Assembly: GCA_900074885.1 (NCBI GenBank)
Contig: FJUW01000040.1
Coordinates: 248,001-312,000 of the forward strand
Direction of reading: 5' to 3'
DNA length: 64,000 nt
Origin: Rhynchosporium graminicola
Taxonomy: Eukaryota; Ascomycota; Leotiomycetes; Helotiales; Ploettnerulaceae
Shown piece after piece: positions 60,559-64,000 of this stretch. The notes under the pieces are model-generated. The model worked only from the letters and a program-made list of their open reading frames with translations, was not told the origin of the DNA and made no database searches. Within the stretch, counting starts at the first letter, position 1. Each line of letters opens with the position of its first letter. Both the position numbers and the translations under genes were made by a program.

Positions 60559-60841
60559 TGTGATAGTGGTCTAGCTGTTTGACCTTGAACCTGATTGATG
60601 GTCGTAGTCGTCGCTTGAAGCTAGCTGCTTAGTAAGCAAGATTTAAAGTTTCGATAGTCCTTTCCTAAGATCCCATGAGTGGCTGATCACACGCATTTTG
60701 ACGTTGGAACTAGTAGCATTGCCTCTATCACAACTCGAGATTTATGCTCTAAGTGGGAGCAGCTACCTAAAAGGACAGATAATTTCTCTCTCTCCAGATC
60801 ACATCGACTTTCCTTTTGCGACATCCTTTCCTCGCCTTCAA

Positions 60842-61776
60842 ATGTCCGCCGCCAGCACTCCTGGCAGTGCGCCGAAAGCAATGTCTTCACGACTTCTTAC
60901 CATGAAGTTCATGCGAAGGGCAGCTCACACTTCTCCCAATGCCTCCTCTCCCTTATCTGCAGATGAACCTTCTCCAAAGCGCCGGCGGACAGATTCATCA
61001 TCTGCAAGTACACCTTCGAAAGTCAATATCGATGCGCTAGCAGACAAGAAGGCTATCCAAGCTGCCATGGCGGGCGAAGAAGCTAAACGTCAGAAAGCTT
61101 TGGAAAAGCAAGCTACAGAAGCTGGTGATACTAGATGGGTCTTGAGTTTTGAGGATCAGCAGCAATCCGCAGCATCCCCAGCATTAGCTTTACGGATTGT
61201 TCAGACAAGCTTCGCGAATCTTGATGCTTCGCCATCGCGACCCCAGGTTATGGATGAAGACTCCGAGGAACAAGCTTCTATGGTTGGACGACGAAGTTTT
61301 GGCAGATTTAATAAAGTTTTAGAGGTATAAAAACCTTTGGCCTAGGAATTTTCCGCTCATGCTGATATGTACAGAAACAACAAGATCCTACGATGGAAGA
61401 TTCCTCAGACTCTGACGACGAAGAGGATGAATCAGGATCTTCGGAATCAGAAGAGGACTCGGACGATCCAACTAGTGCTCTTATCAAAGCTTCTCGTCAA
61501 GAGGCAGCAGATCGAGCAAGGACAGACAGGAAGGCAAAAAAACGAGCTTTAAAAGCTGAGGCAGATGAGCTAGCCAAGAAGAGGAGGAAGGACGTGGTCA
61601 ATCTCAATGGGCTTACTAGTCTCAGTGGCAGCAAGCAAGCTCCAACACCAGCCGCTATCACTTGTTATAACTGCGGTGGAAACCATTTCAAAAAAGATTG
61701 CCTAGCTGGTACCAACAAGCGAAGTTATAAGGGCGAAGACGATGGCCCGCCTAGGAAGTCTTTCAAGTCTAGGTGA
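60842..61776 (+). CDS. MPP6-like exosome cofactor with C-terminal zinc knuckle
   Basis: MPP6 proteins help the nuclear RNA exosome and its helicase Mtr4 degrade RNA. Two exons (60842-61324, 61375-61776; intron 61325-61374, phase 0) encode 294 residues. The N-terminal hallmark is SSRLLTMKFMRRA (residues 15-27). A basic patch (SPKRRRTDSSS), a conserved-looking segment DTRWVLSFEDQQ and GRRSFGRFNKVLE follow, then an acidic run (DSDDEEDESGSSESEEDSDD) and a basic helix. At the end is CYNCGGNHFKKDC, a zinc knuckle with spacing CX2CX3HX4C, one residue shorter than the usual CX2CX4HX4C. Zinc knuckles also occur in Air1/2 of the TRAMP complex, which works with the exosome. The first ATG giving the family start is used; upstream in-frame codons lack an ATG near the promoter signals. 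Confidence 0.85.
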
Positions 61777-62061
61777 GGTTGGGGACTCTCAAGTTTGACT
61801 ATCGTTACCACACTTGGGTCTGAGAACGCCCGAGCAATTCAGCAGCCATATCAGTGGCAGCCTAATGAAACACAGGGCGACGAATGAAAGCCGACATCTG
61901 CCCTGAGATGCAAAAATGCTTCAGCAGCCACGAGTCAAGACGGCTCGCCAAGAATGGCTATTTGGCTACGATATTTGGCTATGATGAAGAGAAGATACAG
62001 AAGAATTTTCACACGATCTCTAATTTTTGCTCCCATTCGCCTAAGAGTTCTTTTGTCTGTT
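61777..62061. other. convergent spacer
   Basis: Short spacer between the MPP6-like gene and the membrane-protein gene, which converge here. Confidence 0.6.
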
Positions 62062-62720
62062 TCATCCAGATGTCTCAGTTTTCCGTGCCGCTTGTCTCTT
62101 CCTTCTCTTCATAGCATTCATCACAACGGGAACTGTAGCAAGAACGCTTACACCTGCCAGTACCCACGCAATTATTTCGATGATCTTCAGCTCGTGACAT
62201 TCGCTCAACCCGTCTCTGAGTTCTTTAACTCCTCCAAGTCCTTCATTGCATTTAATTAATCCCCACATTTGATGAATGAGGACTCCTGATACGATCCAGA
62301 GAATTGTTGAGATGACAAGAAATGCCTATCATGCACAGTTAGCTAAAGCTCTCCATATCAACATGCGGGGACTTGCGGTGTGGAGCATGGAATGGAAATG
62401 CTTCCTAGCACAATGAAAGCCACAATACACTGCAGAGAGGAGAATCGTTCGAGCGGACGAGAATATGAGGAACGCCAGTCGCGATCTTTCGGTCTTCGAA
62501 TGCCATTTGTGTTTTCGTTGCAGGTATTGGAAGGAGTCAACGGAAAAGAACAGCTCGGCGATCGAAAGCAAAAACATGAGTCCAAAGAAGACTCTATGGT
62601 ATTATTTAGCATTCGTGTTTCTGTGTACATGAAAGCGGCAACTCACGGTACATCCCAAGTCAATCTTTCCCTGGTACGGTTATTGGAGCTGCTCCTACCT
62701 GCCTTAGACTTGCCAAACAT
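62062..62720 (-). CDS. four-helix membrane protein, MARVEL-like
   Basis: Three exons (62647-62720, 62377-62593, 62062-62325) encode 184 residues. Four hydrophobic segments are spaced as in MARVEL-domain proteins: VFFGLMFLLSIAELFFSV, LAFLIFSSARTILLSAVYC, AFLVISTILWIVSGVLIHQ and IIEIIAWVLAGVSVLATVP. A short basic N-terminus (MFGKSKAGRSSSNNRTRER) and a basic C-terminus (MKRRKRQAARK) probably face the cytosol. Intron 62594-62646 is GT-AG. Intron 62326-62376 begins GCAAGT and has a perfect GCTAAC branch point; only this GC donor keeps the frame. Function unknown; the MARVEL label rests on topology and general character, not on a firm match. Confidence 0.75.
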
Positions 62721-64000
62721 ATTAGTGGCCTCCAGAGAAGGTATAAGTCTCTTAGGTCAGGGCAAGAATCGAGACTTTTTGAAAGGTAATTGAAGTTCGA
62801 GTACCGACCATAGCCGCAGCTATATACTATTACTTCTTTAGTAAATGATATCACGCTCAAAGACGCAAAGCCACGCGCGCATGATCAAAACTTGGGAATA
62901 CCTGCCAATGAAAAAGCTTCTTACATTACAAACCTGTTTTATGATGGTCAAAATGTCACGATGTGGCTATTCCTTGTTTGCAGCCCTGTCGCCTGTGTTT
63001 TGACTGGGGTGGCTTCCACCCTGGGCAGCGAGATGTGGCTGATTTCATTGGTGTGAATAGCTTTGAACCGGAATTGAAGCTTTAGCTTGTACTTCACGGG
63101 TGCGGAAGTCGAAGCTTGATTGAATAAACCTTTCCACTGTCGTCCTTGTCAAACCTCAGTCAACGTGAGTGGGACATCAAGTGCTTAGCCTCGGTTCTTC
63201 GTTGCCACACGGGAGGTTTTTATATCCCGTTTTTCGTATAGAGAAAGATACCAGCATTTCAAGGACCACCCAGAACATGGCTGTTCTTCAAGATCCGAAT
63301 TTGTCAAGAGACTACTGAGTTGCATGGTGCCCAGCAAAAGATGTCTCCCAGTCTCCGGAGTTTAGACTCCCGGCGCTGAGTCAATTACCAAAACTTCCGA
63401 GCAGCTTGCTGATGTCTTGATGGGTACTTCTTCGTGTATGATTATTGGGGATTTCACTGGGGGAATTTACGAAGCGTCAATTTCTTGTTACTGAACTGCT
63501 TTCCTCGACTACATGTCGTTAGTTTGGCCTGCTATTCTCTTTAGCGTGAATGCGTTTCTGATGTCCCGCTTTCATTCCTCCTCAGTTGCCTCAGTTCTTG
63601 CTGACAACCCTTTGACTTCATCCTCCTCTACTCCTCTGACGATGAATTCGTCTGCATCCAGAGATCTAGCTTGCAGCAACTCCCGCGGCCCACCAAATGG
63701 CGAGTGTCAAGATATGCGCCGGAATAACAAGTGCTCTCGGTTGTCTCTCTTCAACAGATTGTAAGAATATCCTTGAGACCAGAAGGGTGAACGCCATCAT
63801 TCTCCTGGAGTTTCCCATCTTATGCTCGCCTGATTGGATTGCGAGGTCGATGCAACCCGTAAAAAATATAAAAAGCAAAATTTGGCGAGGTGCTTTTAGG
63901 CTCAGTCTAAGGTAGACAGGATATGGGAGGAATATACCTCCTATACGTTCTTCATGGGAATTATAGGGCTAGGAAGATATGCATCTCTCTTACAGGGCAG
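62721..64000. other. right-edge region, mostly without a clear gene
   Basis: Promoter of the four-helix protein and about 1.2 kb of further DNA. The only coding-like segment is on the minus strand at 63666-63878 (see that entry); frames at 63513-63764 and 63697-63915 on the plus strand overlap it and are less convincing. Confidence 0.4.
63666..63878 (-). CDS. possible membrane-protein exon near right edge
   Basis: Open frame with two hydrophobic stretches (AFTLLVSRIFLQSV and LVIPAHILTLAIWWAAGVAA); the second resembles the final helices of fungal MARVEL-type proteins. The frame overlaps, just downstream, another coding-like minus stretch (ELLQARSLDADEFIVRGVEE) in a different phase, so an unresolved splice may join them. 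It may be a relative or neighbour copy of the 62062-62720 gene; gene limits are unknown. Confidence 0.3.
   Translation of the reverse strand: MLFIFFTGCIDLAIQSGEHKMGNSRRMMAFTLLVSRIFLQSVEERQPRALVIPAHILTLAIWWAAGVAAS

Overview
The window is nuclear DNA of a filamentous ascomycete (Pezizomycotina; a Leotiomycete is possible but not shown). The evidence is intron-rich genes with short introns of about 40-180 bp, GTRAGT-type donors and CTAAC-like branch points, together with fungal families: acetyl-CoA carboxylase, NudE, velvet, a BCS1-like AAA ATPase, cutinase, a fungal calpain and CFIm25. I saw no rRNA, tRNA, CRISPR array or intact transposon. All gene models are hand-spliced from the sequence; exon sums were checked to be multiples of three.

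Layout, left to right: the 5' two-fifths of acetyl-CoA carboxylase (minus, running off the left edge); a long promoter region; a secreted FAD-linked oxidoreductase (minus); NudE (minus); a possible small membrane protein (plus); NAD-type malic enzyme (plus); a large fusion of a degenerate kinase-like domain with a trypsin-like protease (plus, 21880-25705); arginyl-tRNA synthetase (minus); a velvet-domain protein (minus); about 8 kb of gene-poor, probably decayed DNA (30-38 kb); a BCS1-type AAA ATPase (minus); a PhyH-type dioxygenase (plus); a secreted cutinase (minus); a broken calpain gene (plus, 48791-about 52017); an Asn/Gly/Trp-rich gene cut into 13 exons (plus, 53234-56572); a YjbQ-family protein (plus); CFIm25 (minus); complex I subunit NDUFS6 (minus); an MPP6-like protein with a zinc knuckle (plus); and a four-helix membrane protein (minus), with a possible relative at the right edge.

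The genes form no single pathway. Housekeeping genes (lipid synthesis, translation, complex I, RNA processing) alternate with accessory ones (oxidoreductase, cutinase, dioxygenase, protease fusion).

The most unusual items are: (1) the N/G/W-rich gene, whose ten internal exons are all symmetric 2-2 and whose introns nearly all place a stop codon in frame at the donor; (2) the pseudokinase-protease fusion, joined by a GC-AG intron; (3) the calpain with intact catalytic residues but several frame breaks and a donor changed from GT to AT; (4) three GC-AG introns in 64 kb; (5) an arginyl-tRNA synthetase with two start codons and a 7-nt last exon.
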